DNA of 64,000 nucleotides from Methylobacterium sp. J-048 (GTDB lineage: Bacteria; Pseudomonadota; Alphaproteobacteria; Rhizobiales; Beijerinckiaceae). The notes under the pieces are model-generated. The model was not told the origin of the DNA and made no database searches. It saw only the letters and a list, made by a program, of their open reading frames with translations. The DNA lies in contig NZ_JAKSYL010000223.1 of assembly GCF_022829515.1 (NCBI RefSeq), positions 1-64,000 on the forward strand. Direction: 5' to 3'. Below are positions 1 to 7,933 of the stretch, in pieces. The translations under genes were made by a program, and so were the position numbers. The stretch's first letter is position 1. Each line of letters begins with the position of its first letter.

Positions 1-165
1 GTCCGGGGTCGTGGAAGGAACGGGCAGGCTCCCAAGCTGAGGTGCGGGCTTCAGTGCCCCAGGATGAGCCGGGGTCCTGCCCGTCGCCGCGGATCCGACC
101 TTACCAGATCGGACGCCGACTGACTTACAAGGATGAGGGGATCTGGGTTGGAGACGCCGCGCTCC
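1..165. other. Left edge, no gene seen
   Basis: No credible coding region is visible before the minus-strand response regulator that ends at 166. The short open frames here have no recognisable family features. The segment may hold the 3' end of a transcript from outside the window, but nothing specific can be named. Confidence 0.5.
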
Positions 166-624
166 TCAAAACTTCCCCAGCATCGGGAAATCCGCCGTCA
201 GCGTCGATTCCGCCGCGATCGGGGCGTCGCGCTTGCGCGGCTTGCGGTTGAGCACCTGCTTCAGCTTGCTTTTCAGCACCGCCATGTCGAACGGCTTGAG
301 GATGAAGGCGTCCGCCCCGGCCTGGTGGGCGAGGTTGATGTCCTCGAAGTCGAAGGACGATTCGGTCAGCATGAACGGCGTGTTCATCAGCGCGTCGTCG
401 GCGCGGATCTCGCGCAGCAGGCTCAGCCCGTCCATCGGCTCCATGGTCAGGTCGGAGATCACCAGGGCGTAGCGGCGCGTGCGCAGCCGCTCCAGGGCCT
501 CGGCGGCCGTGGTGACCCCCTCGACGTCGGGGAAGCCGATCCGGGTCATCAGCATCACCTCGAGACGCAGGAGCTTCTCCTGGTCGTCGACGATGAGGAT
601 CGGGGGCGTATCGCTCTCGGGCAT
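166..624 (-). CDS. Receiver-only response regulator (CheY-like)
   Basis: A 152-residue protein made almost entirely of one phosphoacceptor receiver domain. Visible landmarks are the acidic pair Asp13-Asp14, the phosphoacceptor Asp58 in VISDLT, Thr87 and the conserved Lys110 in FILKPFD. A short basic tail follows, with no DNA-binding or enzymatic output domain. By family it should be phosphorylated by a histidine kinase and act through protein contacts, as CheY or DivK do. It lies just downstream of a BLUF photoreceptor gene on the same strand (8 bases apart) and upstream of the hook operon on the other strand. A role in motility or light signalling is therefore inference. No cognate kinase is in the window. 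Confidence 0.85.
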   Translation of the reverse strand: MPESDTPPILIVDDQEKLLRLEVMLMTRIGFPDVEGVTTAAEALERLRTRRYALVISDLTMEPMDGLSLLREIRADDALMNTPFMLTESSFDFEDINLAHQAGADAFILKPFDMAVLKSKLKQVLNRKPRKRDAPIAAESTLTADFPMLGKF

Positions 625-632
625 CGTTGCGC

Positions 633-1100
633 TCAGATGAAGAGGTGATCGATGCCCTGGCGGGACATCGCGTCGTTCTGGAGCGCCAGGCAGAGCCCGT
701 GGATCGCCGTCGCCTTCGGAGTCCCGCGCTGGAGCATCGGCAGAAGGTTGGCCTTGGCGAACAGGCCGTCATTCGCCGCACTGCGCTGGGCGCTCTTGAA
801 GGAGTGGACGAATTCGCGCTTGGCGATCTCCCGCCACTCGTTGATCTGGACGTCGCGGTGGCGCTGGTCGGCGCTGACCCGGTCGAAGGTCTCGTGCACC
901 GACGAGCGCTCGCCCTCGATCACCTGGCAGGCGAAGTTGCCCTCGATGATCAGGAAGCTCGTGATCACCGAGAACTCGTTCTTCTTCTGTGCGACCCGGC
1001 CGATCTCGGCGATCTGCTCCGACCGCTTCGCGGGGTCCGACGACAGATTGAGGCGCGAGAAGTAGATGATGTGGACGAGGCTCGTCCGTTTCGCCCGCAT
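633..1100 (-). CDS. BLUF-domain blue-light sensor
   Basis: About 155 residues. The N-terminal 95 residues match a BLUF (blue light using FAD) domain, with the flavin-contacting Tyr13 in HIIYFSR, Asn41 and Gln59 in ACQVIEG. The Asn-Gln spacing of 18 equals that of AppA. The typical DQRH segment follows. A helical C-terminal stretch of about 60 residues has no recognised domain, so this is a short BLUF protein that must signal through a partner. I chose the start at 1100 because it sits right before the domain; an in-frame ATG at 1178 would add 26 residues without homology. The adjacent receiver protein is a natural candidate partner, but this is only suggested by position. Confidence 0.85.
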   Translation of the reverse strand: MRAKRTSLVHIIYFSRLNLSSDPAKRSEQIAEIGRVAQKKNEFSVITSFLIIEGNFACQVIEGERSSVHETFDRVSADQRHRDVQINEWREIAKREFVHSFKSAQRSAANDGLFAKANLLPMLQRGTPKATAIHGLCLALQNDAMSRQGIDHLFI

Positions 1101-1401
1101 GACCTCGAGATCCGCAATCCGTTCCGCTTCAGCGTGTTCGGGCAGGACGCGCCCAGCCCAGCTTAGTCCGCCTGCCATCCTCGCGCGAGCCGGATAACGC
1201 CCCGTAAACGCACAGACCCCACCCGTTCACATCGGCGTGGTTTCCGGTCCGGCAGAAATTGCCGGGTCGGCATCTCCGGCCGGTCAGCGTTGCCGAGCCC
1301 ACTGCGCTCCAAGCCTTATCCGGCAAAGACTTAGCTCTGGCACGACGGTTGCGCTCGCTGGATCCTGCGGGCCATTGCGGCGCGTATCGGGATCGCATGC
1401 C
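1101..1401. other. Divergent intergenic region before flgE
   Basis: Three hundred bases between the BLUF gene and flgE. The right part holds a sigma-54 promoter at 1338-1352 and the flgE leader. The left part must contain the promoter for the BLUF/receiver pair, but no clear -35/-10 element can be called by eye. Confidence 0.5.
1338..1352 (+). promoter_or_regulatory. Sigma-54 (-24/-12) promoter for flgE
   Basis: The sequence TGGCACGACGGTTGC is an exact TGGCACG-N4-TTGC, with the invariant GG and GC ten bases apart. Transcription would begin near 1364, about 38 bases before the flgE ATG. Hook genes of polarly flagellated alphaproteobacteria are typically sigma-54 (RpoN) dependent and activated by FlbD with FliX, and fliX is present in this window. 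Confidence 0.85.
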
Positions 1402-2781
1402 ATGGATCTTTTTACCGCCCTGCAGACCTCGGTCTCCGGACTGCAGGCGCAGTCCTACGCCATCAGCAACATCTCCGGGAACATCGCGAACTCGCAGACG
1501 ACCGGATTCAAGCGGATCGACACCAGCTTCGTCGACATGATGTCCGAGACCACGCCGAAGCGCGAGGTTTCCGGCTCGGTCCTGGCCCAGTCGCAGCTCA
1601 CCAACACGATCGCCGGCAACGTCGTGGCGTCGAGCGTCCCGACCAACATGGCGATCAACGGCACCGGCTTCTTCACGGTTGTGCAGAAGACCGGCGATTC
1701 GAACGGCGCCGCGACTTTCAGCGGCACGAACGTCTACACCCGCCGGGGCGACTTTTCGCAAGACAAGGACGGCTACCTGGTCAACGGCGCCGGCGGCTAC
1801 CTGACCGGCACGAATCTCGACCCGGTCACCGGCCAGGCGACCAGCACCGGGCTGCTCAAGATCGGGAACACATCGCTTCCGGCCCAGCCCACGACCTCGA
1901 TCACCTATGCGGCCAACCTTCCGGCGACGCCGGCCACCACCGCGTCGACCACGTCGGGCTCCGACGTCTACAACCAGCTTCCGGCGGCCGTGGTCCTGAG
2001 CGGGACCGGCCAGACCGGCGTCTCGGTGCCCTCGACGGGGGCCGGGACCTTCGTGAACAACAGCGTCGCGGGACCGTCCCTCACAGCCTACACGCAGACC
2101 GGCGCGCCGGTCACCTTGAGCACGCGCTGGGCGAAGGTGCAGGATGCCACCACGACGCCGTCGCAGCCGGCCGTCTGGAATCTCTATTACGCCTCCAATC
2201 CCTCGGCTTCGGCGAATTCCACGGCCTGGCAGAATGTCGGGACCGCGTTCACCTTCGACTCGACCGGCAAGCTCACGTCGCCCGCTACGAGCCCGGTCTC
2301 GCTCGGCAACGTGACGGTGGGCGACTACACCTTCTCGAACATGACCATGAATGTCGGCACCGCCGGCCTGACCCAATATGCCGACACGTCCGGTGCCGTG
2401 ACCACGAACACGCTGAGCCAGAACGGCAACAGCGCCGGTACGCTGACCAGCGTCGCGATTGGCGAGGACGGCAAGATCAACGGCACGTTCTCGAACGGTT
2501 CGGTGCTGGGGCTCGCCACCGTCGGGATCGCCCAGTTCGCCAATCCCGACGGGCTGAAGGCCGATTCGAACGGCAACTACCTCCAGACCGCCGATTCCGG
2601 GCCGGCCCTCGTCGGGCTGAACGGCAGCACGATCACGGGCGCCAGCACGGAGCAGTCGAATACCGACATTGCCACCGAGTTCTCTAAGATGATCGTAACC
2701 CAGCAGGCCTACTCTGCGAATACACGGGTCATGTCGACGGCCCAGACGATGATGTCCGACCTGCTCAACGTGATCCGCTGA
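1402..2781 (+). CDS. flgE: Flagellar hook protein FlgE
   Basis: A 459-residue hook subunit. The N-terminus (MDLFTALQTSVSGLQAQSY) and the following ISGNIANSQTTGFK segment are the flagellar basal-body rod/hook signature. The C-terminus, with SKMIVTQQAYSANTRVM, is the matching helical D0 region. The Thr/Ser-rich middle forms the surface domains. The protein polymerises into the hook outside the outer membrane and is exported by the FlhA/FliI apparatus also encoded here. I chose ATG 1402 because homology begins exactly there and a sigma-54 promoter lies just upstream; the open frame extends further 5' without similarity. It heads the flgE-flgK-flgL operon. Confidence 0.95.
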   Translation: MDLFTALQTSVSGLQAQSYAISNISGNIANSQTTGFKRIDTSFVDMMSETTPKREVSGSVLAQSQLTNTIAGNVVASSVPTNMAINGTGFFTVVQKTGDSNGAATFSGTNVYTRRGDFSQDKDGYLVNGAGGYLTGTNLDPVTGQATSTGLLKIGNTSLPAQPTTSITYAANLPATPATTASTTSGSDVYNQLPAAVVLSGTGQTGVSVPSTGAGTFVNNSVAGPSLTAYTQTGAPVTLSTRWAKVQDATTTPSQPAVWNLYYASNPSASANSTAWQNVGTAFTFDSTGKLTSPATSPVSLGNVTVGDYTFSNMTMNVGTAGLTQYADTSGAVTTNTLSQNGNSAGTLTSVAIGEDGKINGTFSNGSVLGLATVGIAQFANPDGLKADSNGNYLQTADSGPALVGLNGSTITGASTEQSNTDIATEFSKMIVTQQAYSANTRVMSTAQTMMSDLLNVIR

Positions 2782-2815
2782 GTGAGGGCGCGATCCGAAC
2801 CGCGGAGGCCGTGAG

Positions 2816-4717
2816 ATGTCGCTGAACGCGCTTTCCACCGCGACCGCCGGGCTTGCGGCCACGCAGGCGGCGATCAACCTCGTCTCGCAGAACGTCGCCA
2901 ATGCGGGCACGGCCGGCTACGTCAAGCGGACGCTCTCGACGGTCGCCACCGGGACCAACAATTCCGGTGTCGCCACCGGGACGATCACCCGCAGCTTCGA
3001 TGCCGCCGCGCTGAAGCAGCTGCGGCTCGAGACCTCGGGGGCCGCCTATACCAGCACGAAGGCCGGCATCGCGTCCCAGCTCGACACGCTGTACGGGACG
3101 CCCGGCAGCTCGGCGTCGCTCGACGGCACGCTGAACACCTTCACCGAATCGCTGCAGGAGCTGTCCGCCAACCCGACCTCGGCGGCCGCCCGCACCACGG
3201 TGCTGAGCAACGCCTCGTCGCTGGCCAGCCAGATCAACGGCGCAGCCGCCTCGGTGCAGAACCTGCGCACCGGGGTCGAGGCGCAGCTCGGCACCGACAC
3301 GCAATCGGCCAGCACCCTGCTGTCCAACGTCGCGAGCCTGAACGCCAAGATCCAGAACACCACCGACGCCTCGTCCCTGGCCGATCTCCAGGACCAGCGC
3401 GACCAGGTGATCAACACGCTCTCGAACTACATGGACGTCCAGACCGTCCCGCAGCGCGACGGCACCGTCTCGGTGCTGACCCAGTCGGGCGTGACCCTGG
3501 TCGATCGCGGCAATGCCGCGACGCTGAGTTTCGACGGGCACGGGACGCTGAGCGCCAATTCGAGCTACTCGACGGACCCGACGAAACGGACGGTCGGCAC
3601 CATCACGGCGACGCTGCCGGGCGGCGGCAAGATCGATCTCGGGGCCCCCGGTGCCATCCGGTCGGGGAGCCTCGCCGCCGGGATCGAATTGCGCGACCAG
3701 ACCCTGCCTCAGGCCCAGCGTCAGCTCGACGACCTTGCAGGCGGGCTCGCCAGCGCGCTCACCGACAAGTCCGTGACCGGCACGGTGACCGGTTCGTCGG
3801 CGGCGATCGACCTCACGGGCATCCAGGCCGGCAACAGCCTCACGATCCCGGTCACGGCCGCGGACGGCTCGGTCCGCAACGTCACGCTGATCGCCTCGAA
3901 CAAGGCGACCACCGGGGTCGATCCGAGCCAGACCGACGATGCCAGCGGGCTCGCGCAGACCTTTGACATCTCCGGCGGTCCCTCGACCTACGCCAGCGCG
4001 ATTGCGACCGCCCTGGCGGCGCTCAACACCCGGGCGACGGCGGCCGGCATCAAAAATGTCCCGAACCTCACGGCCACCGGCACCGGGGCGTCGGTCACGA
4101 TCGGGCCGGCGCCTGCCAGCACCGACAAGGTTTCGGGCGCCAGCGCCAACATCACCCTGCCGACATCGCCGAGCGATCTGACCACGGGCTACCCGCAGAT
4201 CGCTCTGTTCACCGATGTCTCCGCTGCGCCGCCGCCCGTCACCCAGCTGTTCACCGGCTCACTCGACAGCGGCTCACAGCTCACCGGCTTCGCGCAGCGG
4301 ATCGCGGTCAATCCGGCGGTCTCCGGCAACACCTCGGCGCTGACCGCATCGAGCGCCACGGATACGAGCGCCTCGGGCGGTCGGGCGCAGGCGATCTTCG
4401 CGGCCCTGACCTCGACCCAGCAGACGTTCTCGTCGTCGAGCGGAATCGGCGGCGTCTCGGCGCCCTACCAGGCGAGCGTCGTCGGTTTCGCCCAGGACGT
4501 GATCGCCTCGCAGGGGGCCGCAGCCTCGAACGCGTCATCGCTCAACGATACCCAGCAGACCGCGCTCTCGACCGCGCAGAGCCGGTTCTCCGCGGGAGCG
4601 GGGGTCAATATCGACCAGGAAATGTCGAACCTGATCGCCCTGCAGACGGCTTACGGCGCCAATGCCCGGGTGCTGACCGCCGCCCGCGACATGCTCAACC
4701 AGCTGCTGCAGATCTGA
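2816..4717 (+). CDS. flgK: Flagellar hook-filament junction protein FlgK
   Basis: A 633-residue HAP1 protein. The N-terminal motif ALSTATAGLAATQAAINLVS followed by QNVANAGTAGYVKR, and the C-terminal NLIALQTAYGANARVLTAAR, are the paired helical ends shared by hook-associated proteins. The Ser/Thr-rich centre is variable. It joins the hook to the filament and is secreted through the flagellar type III system. It lies 34 bases after flgE and 2 bases before flgL, so it is almost certainly co-transcribed from the sigma-54 promoter ahead of flgE. Confidence 0.95.
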   Translation: MSLNALSTATAGLAATQAAINLVSQNVANAGTAGYVKRTLSTVATGTNNSGVATGTITRSFDAAALKQLRLETSGAAYTSTKAGIASQLDTLYGTPGSSASLDGTLNTFTESLQELSANPTSAAARTTVLSNASSLASQINGAAASVQNLRTGVEAQLGTDTQSASTLLSNVASLNAKIQNTTDASSLADLQDQRDQVINTLSNYMDVQTVPQRDGTVSVLTQSGVTLVDRGNAATLSFDGHGTLSANSSYSTDPTKRTVGTITATLPGGGKIDLGAPGAIRSGSLAAGIELRDQTLPQAQRQLDDLAGGLASALTDKSVTGTVTGSSAAIDLTGIQAGNSLTIPVTAADGSVRNVTLIASNKATTGVDPSQTDDASGLAQTFDISGGPSTYASAIATALAALNTRATAAGIKNVPNLTATGTGASVTIGPAPASTDKVSGASANITLPTSPSDLTTGYPQIALFTDVSAAPPPVTQLFTGSLDSGSQLTGFAQRIAVNPAVSGNTSALTASSATDTSASGGRAQAIFAALTSTQQTFSSSSGIGGVSAPYQASVVGFAQDVIASQGAAASNASSLNDTQQTALSTAQSRFSAGAGVNIDQEMSNLIALQTAYGANARVLTAARDMLNQLLQI

Positions 4718-4719
4718 CC

Positions 4720-6321
4720 ATGACGACGATCTCACCCTTCGCGGCCGGTTCCTACGTCGCCAACCGGAACACCTCGCAGCTGCTCACGCTGAAGAATCAG
4801 CTGAACGACCTGTCGAACCAGCTCTCCAGCGGCAAGGTCTCGCAGACCTATGGCGGCCTCGGCACCGGGCGCTCCACGGCGCTCGCCGCCCAGGCGACCT
4901 TGAGTGCGCTCGACGGCTACGGCGCCGGCATCACCGCCGCCCAGACCCGGACCGACCTCGCGGTCACCAGCCTGACCCAGGTCGCAAAGCTGGGCACCGA
5001 CGCCCGCACCGCCCTGAACAACGGCCTGCAGAGCGTGGCGGCCAACACCACCGCGGGCCGCTCGATCGCGCTCGCCAACCTGCAGACGACCCTCGACACG
5101 CTCAACCAGTCGGCGGCGGGCAGCTACCTGTTCGGCGGCCGCGACGCCACGACCCAGCCGGTGCTCGATTCCGACACGATCCTCAACGGCACGACCGACA
5201 GCCAGGGCAACAAGCTTGCCGGCCTCACCTCACTCATCAACGAGCGTGTCACCGCGGAGCTGGGCTCGGGCGGCAACGGCCGGCTGACGCAGAGCTCGCC
5301 CAGCGCTACCTCCGTCCAGGTGACCGACGAGACCAACTCCGCGACCCGCGGCAAGTTCGGCTTCACCCTGACCGGCACTCCGACCACCACCGGAACGGCG
5401 CTCAACGCCTCCGTCACCGGCACCGGCCCGGCCTCGCTCAACGTGGGCCTGTCGGCCCAGCCCGCCGCCGGCGACAGCGTCAGCTTCGCGCTGAAGATGC
5501 CGGACGGCACCTCGACGACCGTGACGCTGACCGCGGCCACCAGCGCGGATTCGACCTCGACCACCAACTTCGCCATTGGGGCGAGCGTCACCGATACGAT
5601 GAAGAACTTGTCCGCGACGCTGACCAACGCCCTCAAGGGCGCGGCCACCAGCACCCTGGCGGTGAACGCCACCGCTTCTGTCACACAGGACTTCTTTACC
5701 GGCTCGGCGAAGGGCGGCCCGAACGGGACCGGCATCATGCCCCAGCGCATTACCTACGATGCGAACAAGAACCCGGTCGGCTACACGCCCGCGACAGCGA
5801 CCAACACGGTGCTCTGGTACCAGGGCGAGAACACCTACACGACGCCGGCGGATCCAACCAAGGCCGTGCCGACCTCCGCGCTCGACACGCAATCGGTCCA
5901 GGTCAGCGCTACGGGCAAGGTCGGCACCGGCGCGCGCGCCAACGACCCGACGATCCAGAACGTGCTCGCCGGCCTGGCGACCATGGCGTTCGCGCTGCCG
6001 ACGACGAGCGACGCCAACACCAGCGCGACCTACCAGACGGTGGTCGACAAGGCCGGGACGCTGCTGTCGTCAGCCGACCAGACCAATCCCAGCGTCCAGG
6101 ACACCGTCACGCAGCTGAGCGTCGCCTCGACGCGGCTCTCGAATGCCGCCACGACCAACACCGCCACCCAGACCACGGTCCAGAATACCCTCGACGGAAT
6201 CGAACAGGCACCGACCGAAGAAGTCGTCGCCAAGCTGCTCGACGTCCAGAACCGGCTCCAGGCCAGCTACTCGGTCACGGCCTCGCTCTCGAAGCTCTCG
6301 CTGGTCAATTACATCAGCTGA
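4720..6321 (+). CDS. flgL: Flagellar hook-associated protein FlgL
   Basis: A 533-residue HAP3 protein that forms the second junction layer between hook and filament. The N-terminus has the flagellin-like LTLKNQLNDLSNQLSSGK motif, and the region around residues 85-150 (LANLQTTLDTLNQSAAGSYL followed by FGGRD) is typical of FlgL. The C-terminal helix ends in SLVNYIS. It is longer than enterobacterial FlgL (about 317 residues) because of a Thr/Ala-rich central insertion, a usual feature in this group. Its start codon lies 2 bases after the flgK stop, suggesting translational coupling. Confidence 0.93.
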   Translation: MTTISPFAAGSYVANRNTSQLLTLKNQLNDLSNQLSSGKVSQTYGGLGTGRSTALAAQATLSALDGYGAGITAAQTRTDLAVTSLTQVAKLGTDARTALNNGLQSVAANTTAGRSIALANLQTTLDTLNQSAAGSYLFGGRDATTQPVLDSDTILNGTTDSQGNKLAGLTSLINERVTAELGSGGNGRLTQSSPSATSVQVTDETNSATRGKFGFTLTGTPTTTGTALNASVTGTGPASLNVGLSAQPAAGDSVSFALKMPDGTSTTVTLTAATSADSTSTTNFAIGASVTDTMKNLSATLTNALKGAATSTLAVNATASVTQDFFTGSAKGGPNGTGIMPQRITYDANKNPVGYTPATATNTVLWYQGENTYTTPADPTKAVPTSALDTQSVQVSATGKVGTGARANDPTIQNVLAGLATMAFALPTTSDANTSATYQTVVDKAGTLLSSADQTNPSVQDTVTQLSVASTRLSNAATTNTATQTTVQNTLDGIEQAPTEEVVAKLLDVQNRLQASYSVTASLSKLSLVNYIS

Positions 6322-6437
6322 CGCCTCTCCGTAGGGCAAACGTCCCTCTTCCTGCACCGCGACCATAGTCTCGCCGCTTTCCCGCAGTGAAGCGCGGGTG
6401 GCGTTCGGCGCGATCGCCCGATCGAGGAGAGGTCCGC

Positions 6438-6698
6438 ATGGCGCTGTCCGAACCCGTCCGCGCGGTCCGCCGCCTCGGCTCCGCGGCGCAGATCGGCGCG
6501 ATCGTGATGGCCGAGCCGGCGATCGACGCCTCTCTCGACAATCATGGCCAGCCCGACGACCGCGCCATCGCCCTCGATATCCTGCTGCGCGACCTCGCGC
6601 GGCTGCAGTGTCTGGAGCCCGACCTCGACGGCGTCATCGGCGAAGTCGAGCACTACATCGATCTGCCGTACCGGGACCTCTCGCGGCGGGCCGCCTGA
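6438..6698 (+). CDS. Small conserved-looking hypothetical protein
   Basis: An 86-residue, acidic, mostly helical protein with no recognised family. The start at 6438 is chosen because it follows a GAGGAGAGG ribosome-binding site at a normal distance; the frame stays open a little further upstream. The stop is one base before the next start (6700), so the two are probably co-translated. It follows flgL by 116 bases on the same strand, which raises a possible link to the flagellum, but there is no homology to support that. Confidence 0.6.
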   Translation: MALSEPVRAVRRLGSAAQIGAIVMAEPAIDASLDNHGQPDDRAIALDILLRDLARLQCLEPDLDGVIGEVEHYIDLPYRDLSRRAA

Positions 6699-6699
6699 G

Positions 6700-7029
6700 A
6701 TGCTGCATCTGCCGCTGACCGCCCTGGTTCTCGCGACCGCGGCCCTTGGTCTTGGCCCTGCCGAGGCCCGAGACCTCGAAAAAGCTCAGATCACGCCGTC
6801 CGTGATGCCGTGCCCGTCGAATGGCCCCGGCTTCGTGCGCCTGCCGGGCAGTGCGAGCTGTATCCGTGTCTCCGGCCGCGTCGCCGCGGGCGCGGATTTG
6901 CGGACCGGCCATGGGATCGGCGCATCGGGCACGCCCGCCGTCACCGGGCGCCTCGCGATCGACAACCGCGCGGATACGGATCTCGGCGAGGTGCGGACCT
7001 TCGTGCGGATCGGCAACGGCCGGCGCTGA
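6700..7029 (+). CDS. Miniature porin-like secreted protein
   Basis: A 109-residue protein with a signal peptide (residues 1-23, cleavage near AEA-RD). The segment CPSNGPGFVRLPGSASCIRV closely resembles the N-terminal signature of the alphaproteobacterial Porin_2 family, where a Cys-x-Gly-Phe-Gly/Pro-Thr-Cys-Ile-Arg-type motif precedes the first beta strand. A full porin has 350-500 residues; here the sequence stops after roughly two to three strands. It is either a fragment of a decayed porin or a dedicated small envelope protein. The clean signal peptide and tight coupling to the upstream ORF argue for a functional gene. Confidence 0.65.
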   Translation: MLHLPLTALVLATAALGLGPAEARDLEKAQITPSVMPCPSNGPGFVRLPGSASCIRVSGRVAAGADLRTGHGIGASGTPAVTGRLAIDNRADTDLGEVRTFVRIGNGRR

Positions 7030-7037
7030 CGCGGCCG

Positions 7038-7511
7038 TCAAAGATTCCGTGACAGCACCAGCGGCCCGCTGCGCACGCCGCGGCCGTATGGGGAGGGGGC
7101 CGGGGCCTGCCGACCATAACCCGACGGCATCTGCGCCCGGCCGATCTCCTCCGCCAGCGATTTGATCAGCCCCTCCGAGACGGATTTCGCGCTGTCGAGG
7201 ACCGATTGGTTCGCCTCCACGGCGACGGTGAAGCGGCGATGGGCGGCCCGCAGGGTCTCGACGCCGTCCGGGTTGAAGCGCTTCAGCGCCACGGCATTCG
7301 CCTTGGCGACTTCGAGGCCCTGCATGTAGGCGGCCGCCAGGGCGGCCTTGGGCTCGGCCGCGGCCAGGCCCTCGCGCAGACGCCCGGCCCGGACATGGGC
7401 GGCTTCCTCGGCCAGCACCGCCTCGAGCGCGGCCATGTTGGCCAGCACGCCCCCGACCAGCGCCTCCGCAGTGATCCGGTCGCCGACGCGCAGCGGCTCA
7501 GCCCTTTGCAT
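7038..7511 (-). CDS. FlgN/FlbY-like flagellar chaperone protein
   Basis: A 157-residue helical protein. Its position as the last gene after flgI and the rod-binding protein, plus its Ala/Glu-rich coiled-coil character up to about residue 125, fit the FlgN/FlbY type of flagellar export chaperone. The C-terminal 30 residues are Pro/Gly-rich. I prefer the start at 7511 because GGAG lies six bases upstream of it, while the ATG at 7523 has no such site. It overlaps the preceding gene by 14 bases, implying coupled translation. Assignment to FlgN is based on context and helical character rather than a diagnostic motif. Confidence 0.65.
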   Translation of the reverse strand: MQRAEPLRVGDRITAEALVGGVLANMAALEAVLAEEAAHVRAGRLREGLAAAEPKAALAAAYMQGLEVAKANAVALKRFNPDGVETLRAAHRRFTVAVEANQSVLDSAKSVSEGLIKSLAEEIGRAQMPSGYGRQAPAPSPYGRGVRSGPLVLSRNL

Positions 7512-7857
7512 TGCCGGCTCCATTGATGGTCGCGCCCTGCATCTTCATGATCTCACGGAACACCGAATCGGCGATGCCGACACCGCCGCTCTTCACGATC
7601 TGTCCCGCGTATTCCTTGGTCAGCATCGAGCGGTAGACGCCGCCGCCGGTGCCGTTCTCGCCGAGCGGGCCTTCGGTCCCGTCCGACTGGGTCATCCGGT
7701 CGAGGCTGTTCTCCAGGAACATCGACTCGAACTCGGTGGCGGTCTTGTGCGCCTTGGCCGTGTTGGCGGTCTTGAGGATGCCCTCGGACACGCTGCCCGC
7801 GATGGCGTTCCCGACGCTGGCGGCGGCATTGGCCGCGATGGTGGCGAGTGGCAGCAT
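7498..7857 (-). CDS. Rod-binding protein (FlgJ N-terminal domain, CheL-type)
   Basis: A 119-residue protein corresponding to the rod-binding half of FlgJ. Diagnostic segments are ATEFESMFLENSLDRM, a Gly-rich loop, and YRSMLTKEYAGQIVKSGG followed by VGIADSVFREIMKMQ. The muramidase domain of enterobacterial FlgJ is absent, as is normal in alphaproteobacteria, where this stand-alone form is often called CheL. It scaffolds rod assembly in the periplasm. The start at 7857 (MLPLAT) is taken because the upstream in-frame extension has no similarity. It is the middle gene of flgI - rod-binding - FlgN-like. Confidence 0.85.
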   Translation of the reverse strand: MLPLATIAANAAASVGNAIAGSVSEGILKTANTAKAHKTATEFESMFLENSLDRMTQSDGTEGPLGENGTGGGVYRSMLTKEYAGQIVKSGGVGIADSVFREIMKMQGATINGAGNAKG

Positions 7858-7933
7858 GATTTGGCCCTCCTGTCCTTCCTGGGGCATCGTCCCGAAAGCC
7901 GGCAACCGCCTTTCGGGACGATGCACGCGACAA

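Noticed and set aside
1129-2910. 593-codon minus-strand open frame opposite flgE
   Set aside because: It is antisense to a clear hook gene and its product is Arg/Gly-rich without family features, typical of high-GC shadow frames.
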